From the NCBI GenBank assembly GCA_028751875.1, contig CM054143.1, positions 62,371,797-62,435,796 of the forward strand: DNA of 64,000 nt. The letters are read 5' to 3'. The stretch is from Rapana venosa (lineage: Eukaryota > Mollusca > Gastropoda > Neogastropoda > Muricidae). How positions within the stretch are numbered: the first letter of the stretch is position 1; every line of letters begins with the position of its first letter. Positions 10,093-21,399 of this stretch are shown piece after piece. The position numbers were made by a program, and so were the translations under genes. The notes below the pieces were generated by a model. That model was not told the DNA's origin, did no database searches, and worked only from the letters and a program-made list of their open reading frames with translations.

Positions 10093-10314
10093 GCGAACTG
10101 ATGGTGTATGTGGTCTCCCTGTGCCTGCCTGCCGCTTGTGCGTGTGCGTGCGCATTGAGTCTGAAGAGAGACTGTTTTTAAATAAGTAGCATGTTTTCAG
10201 AGTACCAGTTGTGGATTTTGTAGGGCAGCTTGCAATCTGCCTCTCTTGCCCAATCGCTGCACGTTCGCGACTGCTTCTTTAACTTTTTCTTTTTCGTCCT
10301 TTTGTTTTTCGAGG
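10093..10314. other. Unassigned stretch
   Basis: Short mixed-composition sequence between SINE and GT array. Nothing recognised. Confidence 0.4.
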
Positions 10315-10580
10315 TGCGGGGTGCGTGTGCGTGTGTTTTTTGTTTTCTTGTGTGTGGTGTGTGTGTGTGTGTGTGGTGTGTGGGGTGTGTGGTTGTTGTG
10401 TGTGTTGTGTGTGTGTGTGTTTTTTGTGTGGGGGGGGGGGTGGGGGGGGGGTGTGTGTGTGATGAGAGAGAAAAGAGGTGTGGTGTGTGTGGTGTGTGTG
10501 TTTTGTGTTTTGTGTTGTGTGTGTGTGTGTGTGTTTTGTGTGGGGTTTGTGTTTTGTGTGGGGGGGGTTGTGGGGGTGTT
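10315..10580. repeat. GT/G-rich microsatellite
   Basis: GT repeats broken by TTTTGT and two G-runs (10430-10450). Confidence 0.95.
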
Positions 10581-10960
10581 GGTTTTGGGCCCCAAATAAA
10601 AAAAGGTCAAAGGACATCAAACCCTATTTCCCAGGGAAAAATTTTGGGGGGGGGGCCCCCATTTCTTTTTTTTTCCGCCCCTAAAAAAAAAACCCCCAAA
10701 GGGGGGGAACTGGGGGTTTAAAGCCAAGGGCAAAGGTAACCCAATTTTAAACCAGGAAAAGGGGGGAAGGGGGAAACACACCCCCCCCAAAACTAATCTG
10801 ATTAAAATTAAAAAAGATAATGATTCAATCAAAATTGGGGAAATTATTTTCTTTTTTTTTTTAGAAATATTTGTTTTTTTTTTCTCAAAATTGGTTTTAT
10901 CGGGGATTTGTTTTCCGAAGATATTAAAAAGTGGTAAGTTTACACAGAATTATCTCAGTG
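10581..10960. other. Homopolymer-rich, probably low-quality sequence
   Basis: Runs such as GGGGGGGGGG, CCCCCCCC and AAAAAAAAA occur every 10-20 bases with no repeat family recognisable. This looks like uncorrected long-read consensus, not biology. Confidence 0.55.
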
Positions 10961-11039
10961 TAGTGCAATGCAGTGTACTGTAATGTGTTGCCAAAAACCA
11001 TCCTTTTCAAAGAAAAACAAAGAAGAAACAAGAATAAGT

Positions 11040-11372
11040 GTTGGAATGTATCGCATTGTGTTGTATTCAGTTGTCTTCTATTGCTTTTTATCGCGTTGCT
11101 TTGCGTTAGGTAGTACTGTTCTGTCGTATTGTCTTGTGTTGCATAGTAATGTATTGCATTGTAATGTATTGCATTGTATTGTATTGTGTTGTGTATTGTT
11201 TGTATTGCATTGTATTGTGTTGCGCTGTGTTGTATTACATTGCATTGTATTGTATTGTGTTATATTGTAGTGTATTGCATTATATTGTAGTGTATTGCTA
11301 AATTGTCTTCGACCGGATTGAATTGGATGAAATTGTGTTATATTGCATGGCATTGAAGTGTATTGAATTGCA
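11040..11372. repeat. TATTG pentanucleotide array
   Basis: Imperfect TATTG/TGTAT/GCATT units over about 330 bp, giving false ORFs rich in N, Q and T on the minus strand. Confidence 0.9.
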
Positions 11373-11429
11373 TATCACTTTCACCCTAATATCCTCATAG
11401 GAATGTTTGTGTGTGTCTATATAATTATA

Positions 11430-11794
<365 letters not shown>

Positions 11795-11814
11795 TTTTTT
11801 TTCTGCATCTGTAT

Positions 11815-12065
11815 GTGTTTCCATGTAAGTGTAAAAGTGTTTTCTCCAGAAACAGCTCTACTGCTGCTGTGGCTTTCTTCTACCTGCACCACCAAATTCA
11901 TGTGGAACTCAGTTTATCGTCTCGGCCGAGAGACTACCACCCTGACCCCCTCTCTTGGGCTCTTGGATGGGAGAACGTTTTGGTTGAGACGGGATTTGAA
12001 CGCCGAGCCTCTCACGTTCCAGATGGATGCGTTATCTTCACACTACTGCTTCACCCCATTTTATG
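11815..12065 (-). mobile_element. tRNA-like SINE (minus strand), unnamed
   Basis: On the minus strand GGGGTGAAGCAGTAGTGTG (A-box-like) is followed about 45 bp later by GCGTTCAAATCCCGTC (B box), then a body with CCCATCCAAGAGCCCAAG. Only one copy in the window, so the family is inferred from the pol III boxes alone. Confidence 0.45.
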
Positions 12066-12097
12066 AGATCGATGGCTGCTTGTTTCTTCGTTTCTTC

Positions 12098-12132
<35 letters not shown>

Positions 12133-12197
12133 CTTTTTTTGTTTCTTTGTTTTTTTTCTTTGTTTCTTCCTTTGTTTCTTTGTTTCTTTGTTTCTTG

Positions 12198-12228
<31 letters not shown>

Positions 12229-12453
12229 CCTTTGTTTCTTTGTTTCTTTGTTTGTTTGTTTCTTTCTTTGTTTCTTCTTTCTTTGTTTCTTTCTTTGTTT
12301 CTTCTTTCTTTGTTTCTTCCTTTTGTTTCTTTGTTTCTTTGTTTTTCTTTGTTTCTTCTTTCTTTTTTTTCTTTTTTCTTTGTTTCTTTTTTTTCTTTCT
12401 TTTTTTTGTTCTTTCTTTCTTTCTTCTTTCTTTGTTTCTTCTTTCTTTCTTTC

Positions 12454-12494
<41 letters not shown>

Positions 12495-15400
12495 CTTTCT
12501 TTTTTGTTTCTTTCTTTGTTTCTTCTTTCTTTGTTTGTTTCTTTGTTTGTTTCTTTCTTTGTTCTTCTTTCTTTGTTTCTTCTTTCTTTGTTTGTTTCTT
12601 TCTTTGTTTCTTTGTTTGTTTTTTTCTTTCTTTGTTTGTTTCTTTGTTTTCTTTCTTTGTTTGTTTCTTCTTTCTTTGTTTGTTTTTTTCTTTTTTTGTT
12701 TCTTCTTTGTTTGTTTTCTTTGTTTCTTTGTTCTTTGTTTCTTTCTTTGCTTCTTCTTTCTTTTGTTTGTTTCTTTCTTTGTTTGTTTCTTTGTTTCTTT
12801 GTTTGTTCTTTGTTTCTTTGTTTGTTTCTTCTTTCTTTGTTTCTTTGTTTCTTTGTTTGTTTCTTCTTTGTTTTTTCTTTCTTTCTTTTTTTCTTTCTTT
12901 TGTTTGTTTTTCTTTCTTTTGTTTCTTTGTTTGTTTCTTTCTTTTTTTTCTTCTTTCTTTGTTTCTTTCTTTGTTTGTTTCTTTTGTTTCTTTCTTTGTT
13001 TGTTTCTTTGTTTCTTCTTTCTTTCTTTGTTTGTTTCTTTGTTTGTTTCTTTCTTTGTTTCTTTCTTTTTTTTGTTTCTTTCTTTGTTTCTTTCTTTGGT
13101 TTTTTCCCCTTTGTTTCTTTGTTTGTTTCTTTCTTTGTTTCTTCTTTCTTTGTTTCTTCTTTCCTTGTTTCTTTTGTTTCTTTGTTTCTTTTTTTGTTTG
13201 TTTCTTTGTTTGTTTCTTTGTTTATTTGTTTGTTTCTTTGTTTGTTTCTTTGTTTGTTTTCTTTGTGTTTTTTCTTTCTTTGTTTTTTTGTTTCTTTGTT
13301 TCTTTCTTTGTTTGTTTCTTTCTTGTTTGTTTCTTTGTTTATTTGTTTGTTTCTGTGTTTTTTTCTTTGTTTGTTTCTTTGTTTCTTCTTTCTTGTTTCT
13401 TTCTTTGTTTTTTTGGGTTTTCTTTTTGTTTCTTTCTTTCTTTGTTTGTTTTTTTGGGTTTGTTTCTTTGTTTCTTTCTGTCTTTATTTGTTTCTTGTTG
13501 TTTCTTTCTTTGTTTGTTTGCCTCTTTGTTTGTTTCTTTGTTTCTTCTTTCTTTTTTTTCTTTGTTTGTTTCTTCCTTTGTTCCTTTCTTTGTTTGTTTG
13601 TTTCTTTGTTTCTTCTTTCTTTGTTTCTTTCTTTGTTTCTTCTTTTCTTTGTTTCTTCTTTTTTTGTTTCTTTCTTTGTTTCTTTGTTTGTTTCTTTGTT
13701 TGTTTCTTTCTTGTTTCTTTTTTTGTTTGTTTCTTTGTTTATTTGTTTGTTTCTTTCTTTGTTTTGTTTCTTTCTCTCTCTTTGCTTCTTTGTTTCTTTC
13801 TTTCTCTCTTTTGCTTTTTGTTTGTTTCTTTGTTTTTTTGTTTCTTCCTTTGTTTTGTTTCTTTCTCTCTTTGTTTCTTTGTTTGTTTCTTTCTCTCTTT
13901 GCTTTTTTTGTTTGTTTCTTTGTTTCTTCCTTTGTTTGTTTCTTTTTCTCTTTCCTTCTTTGTTTTTTCTTTTTTTTTTTTTATTTCTTTTTTCTTCCTT
14001 TGTTTTTTTTTCTTTGTTTTTTTCTTTGTTTTTTTCTTTGTTTGTTTCTTTCTTTTTTGTTTCTTTCTTTTTTATTTTTTTTTTTTGTTTGTTTCTTTGT
14101 TTTTTTTCTTTCTTTATTTATTTCTTTGTTTTTTTTTTCTTTGTTTGTTTCTTTCTTTGTTTGTTTGCTTCTTTTTTTTTTTCTTTTTTCTTCTTTTTTT
14201 CTTTGTTTTTTTTTTTTTGTTGTTTCTTTTTTCTTTTTTCTTTTTTCTTCTTTTCTTTGTTTCTTTCTTTGTTTCTTCTTTCTTTGTTTTTTCTTTGTTT
14301 CTTTCTTTTTTTGTTTCTTTCTTTGTTTGTTTCTTTGTTTATTTGTTTGTTTTTTTTGTTTCTTTCTTTGTTTGTTTCTTTCTCTCTTTGCTTCTTTGTT
14401 TCTTTCTCTTTTGTTTCTTTGTTTGTTTCTTTGTTCTTTGTTTTTCCTTTGTTTTTTTTTTCTCTCTTTGCTTCTTTGTTTGTTTCTTTCTCTCTTTTTC
14501 TTTGTTTTGTTTCTTTGTTTTTTTGTTTCTTCCTTTGTTTGTTTTTTCTCTCTTTGTTCTTTGTTTGTTTTTTTTTCTCTTTTTGCTTTTTTGTTTTTTT
14601 CTTTGTTTTTTCCCTTTTTGTTTTTTTCTTTCTCTTTTCTTCTTTGTTGGTTTTTTTTTTTCTCTGTTTTTTTTTTTCTTTCTTTGTTTTTCTTTGTTTC
14701 TTTTTTTCTTTGTTTCTTTGTTGTTGTTTTTTTTTGTTTCTTTGTTTCTTCTTTCTTTGTTTGTTTTTTTTGTTTGTTTTTCCCTTTGTTTCTTTGTTTC
14801 TTTGTTTTTTTTCTTCTTTGTTTCTTTGTTTTTTTTCCCCTTTGTTTCTTTTTTGTTTTCTTTTTTGGGCCCTAGCCTCCTTTGGTGATGTATTCTCATG
14901 TATTAATTATTGTTATTCCCTGTTTTGGTTATTTCAAAGGGGATTACCTTTTTAAAAAACCCCAAAAAGCCCTAAAACTAATCATTCCCTTTTTCTTTGT
15001 TTGTTTCTTTGCTTTTTTTTTCTTTTTTTCTTTCTTTGTTTCTTTTTTGTTTTTTTGTTTCTTTTGTTTTTTTTCTTCCTTTGTTTCTTTGTTTCTTTGT
15101 TTCTTTGTTTGTTTTCTTGTTTTTCCTTTGTTTGTTTCTTTGTTTCTTTTTTTGTTTCTTTTTTTCTTTGTTTCTTTTTTTTGTTTCTTTGTTTGTTTTT
15201 TTGTTTGTTTCTTTCCTTTTTTTTTCTTTGCCTTTTTTTTTTTTTTTGTTTCCTTTTTTTTTCTTTGTTTGTTTGTTTCTTTTTTTGTTTTTTCCTTTTT
15301 TTCTTTTTTTGTTCTTTGTTTTTCTCCTTTTTTTTTTTTCCTTTGTTTTTTTTTTCTTTTTTTCTTTGTTTGTTTTCCTTTGTTTGTTTCTTTTTTGATT

Positions 15401-15655
15401 TTTTGTTTGTTTCTTCCTTTGTTTTTTTCTTCCTTTGTTTGTTTGTTTCTTTGTTTGTTTCTTCCTTTTTTGTTTCTTTTTTTGTTTCTTTTTTTGTTTC
15501 TTTTTTTGTTTGTTTCTTCCTTTGTTTGTTTCTTTCTTTTTTTTTGTTTGTTTCTTCCTTTTTTTGGGTTTTTTCTTTGTTTTTTTTTTTCCCCCTTTCT
15601 TTTTTTCTTTCTTTGTTTCTTTCTTTCCTTCTTTCTTTGATTGTTTTTTTTTTTG
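12066..15655. repeat. ~3.6-kb TTTC/TTTG pyrimidine-rich array
   Basis: TTTC, TTTG and TTC units cover 12066-14867 and, after a ~120-bp island of other sequence (14868-14990), 14991-15655. There is almost no purine except the G of TTTG. ORFs of up to 1020 codons on the plus strand (F, L, S, C only) and K/T/N-rich ORFs on the minus strand come from the lack of stops in such units. The second block has more homopolymer noise. Confidence 0.97.
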
Positions 15656-16105
15656 TTTTCGTTCCTCGACTAGAGCTCCGCGGTTCCCCTTGTTCAGTTT
15701 TTTCCGAATGGGGCCCATCCACCCCCCCCCCCCCCCCCCCAACCCCCCCACCCCACCCCTTCCCCCCCCCCCCCACCACCCCCCCCCCCCCTTTAGGGAG
15801 CCGCACTCGATTTGGGGCATGGCTCTCACCACCCCCCCTGTATGCATGCGGGGGAGATTTTTATCTCCGCCCCTCCCGGCACCACAATGGCCTACTTTTG
15901 AAACCCCCAAGGGTTTTAACGTGTGGCAAGATGTTCTGCATGCGTTTCCACGGGGCCTCGGTTTATAGTCTCCCCCGAAGGATTTTGACATTCTCCATTT
16001 TCCTCGAAATTGGAAAAAAGGGGGAGGGTGGGAATCGAACACAGAAACCCCACGGTTTTACTTGTTGGCAAAACGAAGTCTTAACCTTCTGCCCCCCCTT
16101 CTATT
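15656..16105 (-). mobile_element. S1 SINE composite (T3-core-H2), minus strand, degraded
   Basis: CTCGACTAGAGCTCCGCGG (start of T3 reversed) is followed by a C-rich block (15720-15790). Then come the core (CGGCACCACAATGGCC, GGGGCCTCGGTTTATAGTC) and, reversed, the H2 head (GGGAATCGAACACAG, GTTTTACTTGTTGGC, AAGTCTTAACCTTCTGCC). This is the second H2 copy; the other is at 34785. Confidence 0.65.
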
Positions 16106-16383
16106 TGTTTTGCTTTGTTTTTTTTTTTTTTGTTTTTTTTTTCTAGAAATGAGAAACTGTTGGAATGAATTGAATCCGGGAAAAAATTGTGATGATCTCT
16201 TTAAGAGAAAAGTGTTGTTGTTGTTTTCTTTTTTGGTTTTGGGTTTTTGTTTGTTTTGGGTTTTTGCTTTGCAATTTTTTTTATTTTATGGAGTTTTGTT
16301 AAAAATTGAAATTGTTTTCCTTTTTTAATTTTTTTTTTTTTATTTAAAATTCAGTATTGTTTCTTGTGTTTTTAGGTGTCCCC

Positions 16384-16415
<32 letters not shown>

Positions 16416-16560
16416 CTTAAAAAACTCTGGGGGGTCACCCGAACATCACTGACTCATCATCCCATCCGGGGGAATTTAATTAAACTAAAAGGAGAATTTG
16501 TCAAAAGTCAAATAACCGGCTGGGAGGTCCCCAGGAACCCCCTTCCACCATCGTCAAAGA
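16106..16560. other. T-rich and poly-C sequence
   Basis: T-rich stretch followed by an uninterrupted run of about 34 C (16381-16414) and unassigned sequence. Probably low consensus quality. Confidence 0.6.
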
Positions 16561-16830
16561 AGAAAAGCTGACATGGGTTTGGCCCCTCACCCCCCACAAA
16601 AACCTGCCAAAAAAAAGTACTGCAGGGAACCTCGAAGGTGGCGAATGGGGAAGCAGAACAAGTTGGATGGACACATCAGAGAAAGGACCCGGATGAATGA
16701 CTCGGCACTATGCGCAGAGCCCGGGGCAGAGTGGTGGGGGGGCTTACCACGGCACGTCTTTGTGTCTCCTCCACATGCCAAAGGAAAGGGCTGATGATGA
16801 TGATGATGATATGTATGATGTGTGATGAGA
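16561..16830 (+). pseudogene. Possible RTE-like LINE C-terminus with GAT tail
   Basis: One frame reads KLDGHIRERTRMNDSALC, then EWWGGLPRHVFVSPP. This fits in order and spacing the WxDNIxEWTGM...W..L segment at the end of RTE-type reverse transcriptases, but with many changes. A short GATGATGAT tail follows (16793-16812). Weak, single-copy evidence. The minus-strand 159-codon ORF here is judged a shadow. Confidence 0.4.
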
Positions 16831-17154
16831 TGTGATATGATGATGTGATTAAGGGAGCCCCCGTAACGGTTCCACGAACCAGCCCCCGGGGTATGGGTCA
16901 GATACCCAAAGGGCATCATCCCCAAGGGGGGAAAAAAGGCAAAGAGCAGAAAACCCGTCTGTCTCCCAACGGTGGGAAGCAGAGGAGGAGGAGGAGGATG
17001 GCCCCCAGGGCAGCGACTGGAAACCTGCAGCAGCCTTGGGGCAGCACCCGTCCAGGAGAACGCCACCTGATTAAAAACAAAAAATAATAATAATAAAAAT
17101 AATAAAAAAGATAATAATTAAAAATAATAAAAAACCCAAAAAAAAGCCGAATAC
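16831..17154. other. Unassigned stretch
   Basis: GATGTGATATGATG run, then G/C-rich sequence and an A/T-rich run (17085-17145). No feature recognised. Confidence 0.4.
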
Positions 17155-17215
17155 AAGTCTGATGCGCTAGGGCTGACTTTGCAGGCGCTTTCGGGTTTTG
17201 CAACGCATTTTCCCC
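17155..17215 (+). mobile_element. R1 fragment
   Basis: GTCTGATGCGCTAGGGCTGAC...GCAGGCGCTTTCGGG...CAACGCATTTTC, the R1 internal block only. Confidence 0.6.
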
Positions 17216-17500
17216 TCTCTCTCTCTTCTCCTTCTCTCTCTCTTTTCTCCCCTCTCTCTCTTCCTCTCTCCTTTTTCTCTTCTCTCTCTCTCTCCTTCTC
17301 CTCTCTTCTCTCTCTTGCTCTCCTCTCTCATTCTCTCTCTCATTCTCTCTCTCTTTCTCTTTCTTCAAATCTTCTCTCTCCTCTCTCTCTCCTTCTCTCT
17401 CTCTCTCCTTCTTCTCTTCTCTCTCTTAAAAAACTCCTCTTCTCTCTCTCTCTCTCTCTCTCGCTCGCTCGCTCGCTCGCTCGCTCGCGCTCTCTGTGTG
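17216..17500. repeat. CT-rich microsatellite with CGCT run
   Basis: CTCTCTTTCTC-type tract ending in GCTC repeats, immediately before an S1 SINE. Confidence 0.95.
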
Positions 17501-17502
17501 TT

Positions 17503-17860
17503 GGGGGACGGGATAGCCTATTGGTTAGAACATTGCGCTCGCAATCTGACGACCCGGGTTCGATTCCCGTTCAAAGGGATATTTTCCCCTGAGGTTAACA
17601 TCAGTGCAGACTCCACTCTCCCCAAAAGTCCTTCGGATGAGACTATAAACCGAGGTCCCGTGTGCGAACGCACGCAGAACATTTTGTGCACACGTTAAAT
17701 CCTGTTCCGCTTTTCGTAAGGTAGGCCATTGTGTGCCGGTGGGAACACATGACAGAATTGACAAAATCGCATACACACGGGGACTGGATGTAAAAAAAAG
17801 CACATGAGTGCTTATTCCATTATCCTTGAAATAAAAGAACAAATAAATAAATAATAAAAT
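17503..17860 (+). mobile_element. S1 SINE, full length (H1-core-T1), best copy
   Basis: Head GGGATAGCCTATTGGTTAGA, B box GGGTTCGATTCCC (17556-17568), linker GAGGTTAACATCAGTGCAG, core CCTTCGGATGAGACTATAAA...ATTGTGTGCCGGTGGGAAC, tail GGGGACTGGATGTAAAAAAA with stem-loop AAGCACATGAGTGCTT, ending ATAAAAG then AAATA repeats. tRNA-derived and pol III-type by its internal boxes. No coding capacity. Confidence 0.93.
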
Positions 17861-17867
17861 TATAAAG

Positions 17868-18118
17868 CCTTCTCTCTCCTTCTTCTTTCTTTTTTCTTCT
17901 TCTTCCTTTTCTTCTTTTCTTCTTCTTCTTTCGTCTTCTTTTTCGTCTTCTTCGTCTTCTTCTTCCTCTTCCTCTTCCTCTTCTTCTTCTTCTTCTTCTT
18001 CTTCTTCTTCTTCTTTTTTTTTCCTCTTCTTCTTCTTTTTCTTCTTCTTCTTCTTTTTCCTCCCCTTTCTTCTTCTTCTTTTTCTTCTTCTTCTTCTTCT
18101 TCTTGTTTCTTTCTCTTC
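17868..18118. repeat. TTC trinucleotide array
   Basis: TTC repeats with TTTTC and CCTC variants. Not linked to an R1 terminus, unlike the TTC runs at 24360 and 32205. Confidence 0.95.
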
Positions 18119-18295
18119 TATCTTACAAAGCAGGAGTAATTTTTGGCCCTATCTTGTTTAATGTCTGAAGCAATAACTACCCTGGTGTGAACAGTTCCCT
18201 GCCAACTATGAACATACATATAGGTGCCGGCTACAAAAATCTGGGTTTATTGTTGCCCCAGTGTAAGTTGCTGTGTGCCTTCATAAAAATGCAGA
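18119..18295. other. Unassigned short stretch
   Basis: Nothing recognised. Confidence 0.4.
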
Positions 18296-18322
18296 CAGTG
18301 TGTGTGGGGGTGTGTGTTGTGT

Positions 18323-18358
<36 letters not shown>

Positions 18359-18640
18359 TGTGTGTGTGAGAGAGTGTTGTGTGTATGTTGGGTAGTGTGA
18401 TGTGTGTGTGTGCTTTGTGTTTGTTGGGTAATGGGTGGTGGGTGAGTGTGAAATGTGCGATCGTGTGTGTTTTGTGTGTGGTGTTTTTGTAGTGGTGTGC
18501 TTGTTTGCTGTCCGGCGTGTGTGGGTGTGTGGGTGTTTTTGTTTTGTGTGTGGTGCGCGGCCCCGAGCGCGGTGCGTGCTGCGTGTGTGCGTGTACGCGC
18601 ACTTGTGAGGTGTGTGGTTTATGGTAATGATGATGATGAT
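18296..18640. repeat. GT-rich microsatellite
   Basis: GT with frequent TTGTG/GGTG variants, ending in ATGATGATG. Confidence 0.95.
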
Positions 18641-18987
18641 GATGTTTGAGGATAGTTTTAACTGATCTGAAATGCCAGTACTTTCAAAGAACGTCAATTA
18701 AGTGATTCCTTCCCTGGGTGGGGAAAAGCAACTGAACCTATTAAACAGTGTGCAAACATTTATCATTGAAAGTTATTGGCACCAGGGACCAATCTGGCGT
18801 GATCCATTTACTTGCAGGGTTTTAAATGTAACTTTTGCCTGCGTCATATCATAAACCCCTTTTTCTTTTCTTGGTGTGTGCCTTACCCATGGCGTGTGTG
18901 TGTTTGTTCGTTTGTTTTTGTATTTACTGTCTGTTCACTATAAGTGATATTAGACAGGCGCACGTGTGTTTTCATTTTTCTTTTTTT
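18641..18987. other. Unassigned stretch with a D-like unit
   Basis: Mostly unassigned. CACTATAAGTGATATTAGAC at 18937-18956 is a D-unit half. Confidence 0.45.
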
Positions 18988-19202
18988 TTCATTTTATTCT
19001 TTTATGTCGAGGATAATACAATAAGCACTATGTACTTTTTTTATATCAAGTCCCCGTGTGTATGCGGTTTTGTCAATTTTGTAATCTGTTCCCACCGGCA
19101 CACAATGGCCTACTCTTACGAAAAGCGGAACAGGGTTTAACGTGTGCGCAAGACGTTCTGCGTGCGTTCACACACGGGGCCTCGGTTTATAGTCTCATCC
19201 CT
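18988..19202 (-). mobile_element. S1 SINE core plus T1 (minus strand), headless
   Basis: TTATGTCGAGGATAATAC, CACTATGTACTTTTTTTAT and GTGTATGCGGTTTTGTC, then core to GGGCCTCGGTTTATAGTC, stopping at TCATCCC where GT repeats begin instead of the tRNA head. Confidence 0.85.
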
Positions 19203-19600
19203 TTGTGTGTGGGTTTGTGTGTGCGTACGGGGGGAGGGGGAGGGTTAAGTGTGTGAGTGCGTGTGTGTGTTTAAGTGTGTGTGTGTGTGAGTGTCAAAGT
19301 CAAAGTCAAACTATTATTTTCAGATGGTTCATTGAATAAGCAGTGCATTTAGGGTTTTTTCATCAAGCCATCTAGCTAAAGAAAAAATAAGATAGAGAGA
19401 GAAAAAAATAATATATATGCAGACATAGAATAAAAACCTAATCAATGATAAACCATACAAGTCAAACAAGAGAAAACAATAATATATACATACATAGAAT
19501 TAAAAACAAAACAAAAAACCCTGAACAATGTTAAACCATACAAATCAAACAAAGAAAAAATATCCTGAAAACATATGTGTGCAAATGTGTGTGTGTTTGT
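19203..19600. repeat. GT patch and AT-rich dispersed repeat
   Basis: After GT-rich sequence comes GTCAAAGTCAAAGTCAAAC, a short tandem like the tail of a reversed retroposon. An AT-rich body follows in which a block of about 80 bp (containing CATAGAATAAAAAC and AAACCATACAAGTCAAAC) is present twice. Confidence 0.5.
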
Positions 19601-19604
19601 GTTT

Positions 19605-19800
19605 ATTCTTCATTTTAACATATATTCACTCACAGTGATATTTGTGTGTGTTTGGGTGTTTTTTTAATTTAACGTCTCTTTTCTTACAATGATATTAGTG
19701 TGTGCGTGTGTGCGTATATGTGTGTTTGCGTGCGTGCGTGCGTATGTGTGTTTGTGTGTGTGTGTTCACACTTGTGGATGTGCGTGTTTGCAGCTAAACT
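19605..19800. repeat. Two D units with GT tracts
   Basis: TTCTTCATTTTAACATATAT...CACTCACAGTGATATTTGTG, then TTTAACGTCTCTTTTC...TACAATGATATTAGTGTG. Each is followed by GT-rich sequence. Confidence 0.65.
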
Positions 19801-20240
19801 GTGCGCTAAACGTTGGCAAAGATATAACAAAACGCAACATAGAGCAGCAATAATAATAATATGACCACGACAAAACTGATGCCCTGTGGCATTTAGCACT
19901 AAACTCTAACCAGTACGGAACACTAATTGGACATCGTCCAAATACTTGCTCAGGGAAAGTTTCAGGAAAACCAGGCAAGAAAGGTTTTACACTTCGACAT
20001 TTCGGCACAATATGGATTGGGTTGGAGGTTTTGTTGTTGCTTGGTTTATTGCTGTTGTTATTTGTTTGTTTTTGTTATTTTGTTTGCGTGTTTGTGTGTT
20101 TGTTTCTTTCTTTCTTTCTTTCTTTTTGGAGGGGATCGTTTGGGGTTTGGATTTGGGTTTATTTTGGTTTTGTTTCTTGCGGGGGGTGGGGGATTTTGTC
20201 TTATTTGAGTGGGCTGGTTGTTTTGTTGTTTGGTTGGTTT
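19801..20240. other. Unassigned stretch, T/G-rich in second half
   Basis: A short TTTC run (20101-20127) and TTTGG-rich sequence. No domain in the ORFs. Confidence 0.4.
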
Positions 20241-20660
20241 TAGGGGATTCCTCAACTGGACTTCCAAGGTTCACCAATCGTGAGGTTTATGCATATGTGA
20301 CTGGGGTCTTTTAGCTCACCATGAAGGTGGCTGCATTCCGACGGTGGGGATGATGTCTGATCACGACACCAGTCTGCATACGTATTTGAAATTTTGTCAT
20401 CAGTTCCTATCGACCAGAATTGCCTACTCTTCCGAAATGCGGAGCGGGTTTTAACGTGTGCGCAAGACGTTCTGCGTATGTTCGCACACGAGGCCTTGGT
20501 TTATAGACTAATTCGAAGGACTTTTGGGGGAGTGGAGTCGGCACTGATGTAAACTCTAGAGGGAAAATCCCCATGAACGGGGGTGTGGGTGGTGGCTCGA
20601 ACCCGGGCCGTCAGATCGCGAGTGCAAAGCTCTAACCACTAGGCTGTCCCCCTCTACCCC
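20241..20660 (-). mobile_element. S1 SINE, full composite (H1-core-T3), minus strand
   Basis: T3 reversed (AGGTTCACCAATCGTGAGG, CCATGAAGGTGGCTGCATT), hinge GATGTCTGATCACGACAC, core (CCGAAATGCGG, GAGGCCTTGGTTTATAG, CGAAGGACTTTTGGGGG), linker GGCACTGATGTAAACTC, and reversed head (GGCTCGAACCCGGGCC, CTCTAACCACTAGGCTGTCC). All modules are present in one copy, which sets their order. Confidence 0.9.
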
Positions 20661-20779
20661 CCACCCCCCACCCCCACCCCTTCTTTTGTGTTTTTGAAGT
20701 ATTGCGTTCGCCATAGAAACATTTAACATTCTTGCTGAATTTTTGGTGATATAAAAAATTCAGTTTAATCTGATCCTAT

Positions 20780-21088
20780 GGTCCAGGCCAAAATCTGTGT
20801 CAGCTATCGAGGTGTGCTAATCGCCAAGGCCTACACTAAAATGTCGTTATGTTGTACAATGTTGTGTTGAGATTGCCGTCAGCCATGACAAGCTCTTAAC
20901 ATAACAACCTGCACTCTCCTTTAAACGAGAGAAAAAAATCCTCTGAAGTCAGAGTATGGCTGCCTGCATGGCGAGGTACTTGAAAAGAATCTTACACGCA
21001 AACTTCTCATTCAGTGTTGCAATTTCAATCTCACAGTGATTCCCTGGTGGGATGATGAGTGAGTCAGAGTGCACATTCTGGTTGACCC
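20780..21088 (+). mobile_element. R2 dispersed repeat, copy 1
   Basis: Shares with 56240-56640 the ordered segments CGTTATG...GGTTGTGTTG-like, GACAAGCTCTTA, ACCTGCACTCTC, ATGGCGAGGTACTTG, TACACGCAAACTTCTCAT and GTGATTCCCTGGTGGGATG. Class unknown, no coding potential, orientation arbitrary. Confidence 0.6.
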
Positions 21089-21132
21089 CCCCCCCCCCCC
21101 CATCCCCCCACCCCCCCCCCCCCCCCCCCCCG
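21089..21132. repeat. Poly-C tract
   Basis: Two C runs separated by ATCCCCCCA, ending CCGAG. Confidence 0.95.
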
Positions 21133-21399
21133 AGTGTTAAGCTGAGGAACGTAAAACAACAACATCCCATCCTTAAACAAAACACAGCCAGAAGATGTCT
21201 TTCTTCGACAATATTAGTATAAGTCTTGGAGGGAGGGATGTTTTCAGAAACAGCGTTCTTTGTTGAGGTCCAAGTTAGGAACTGCGCTTTTCTGTTGTTG
21301 TTGCATCATTTCAATGAAGTTGTTTGAGAATATTGTTGTTCTAGCGTTGAGTTGTCTTCTTGAATGGATCGAGAAACACGCATGTGGCTCAATAGTTTC

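Noticed and set aside
11813..14955. Plus-strand ORFs of about 950-1020 codons rich in Phe, Leu, Ser and Cys
   Set aside because: They run through the TTTC/TTTG repeat, which cannot form stop codons easily; all three frames are open and no domain is present.
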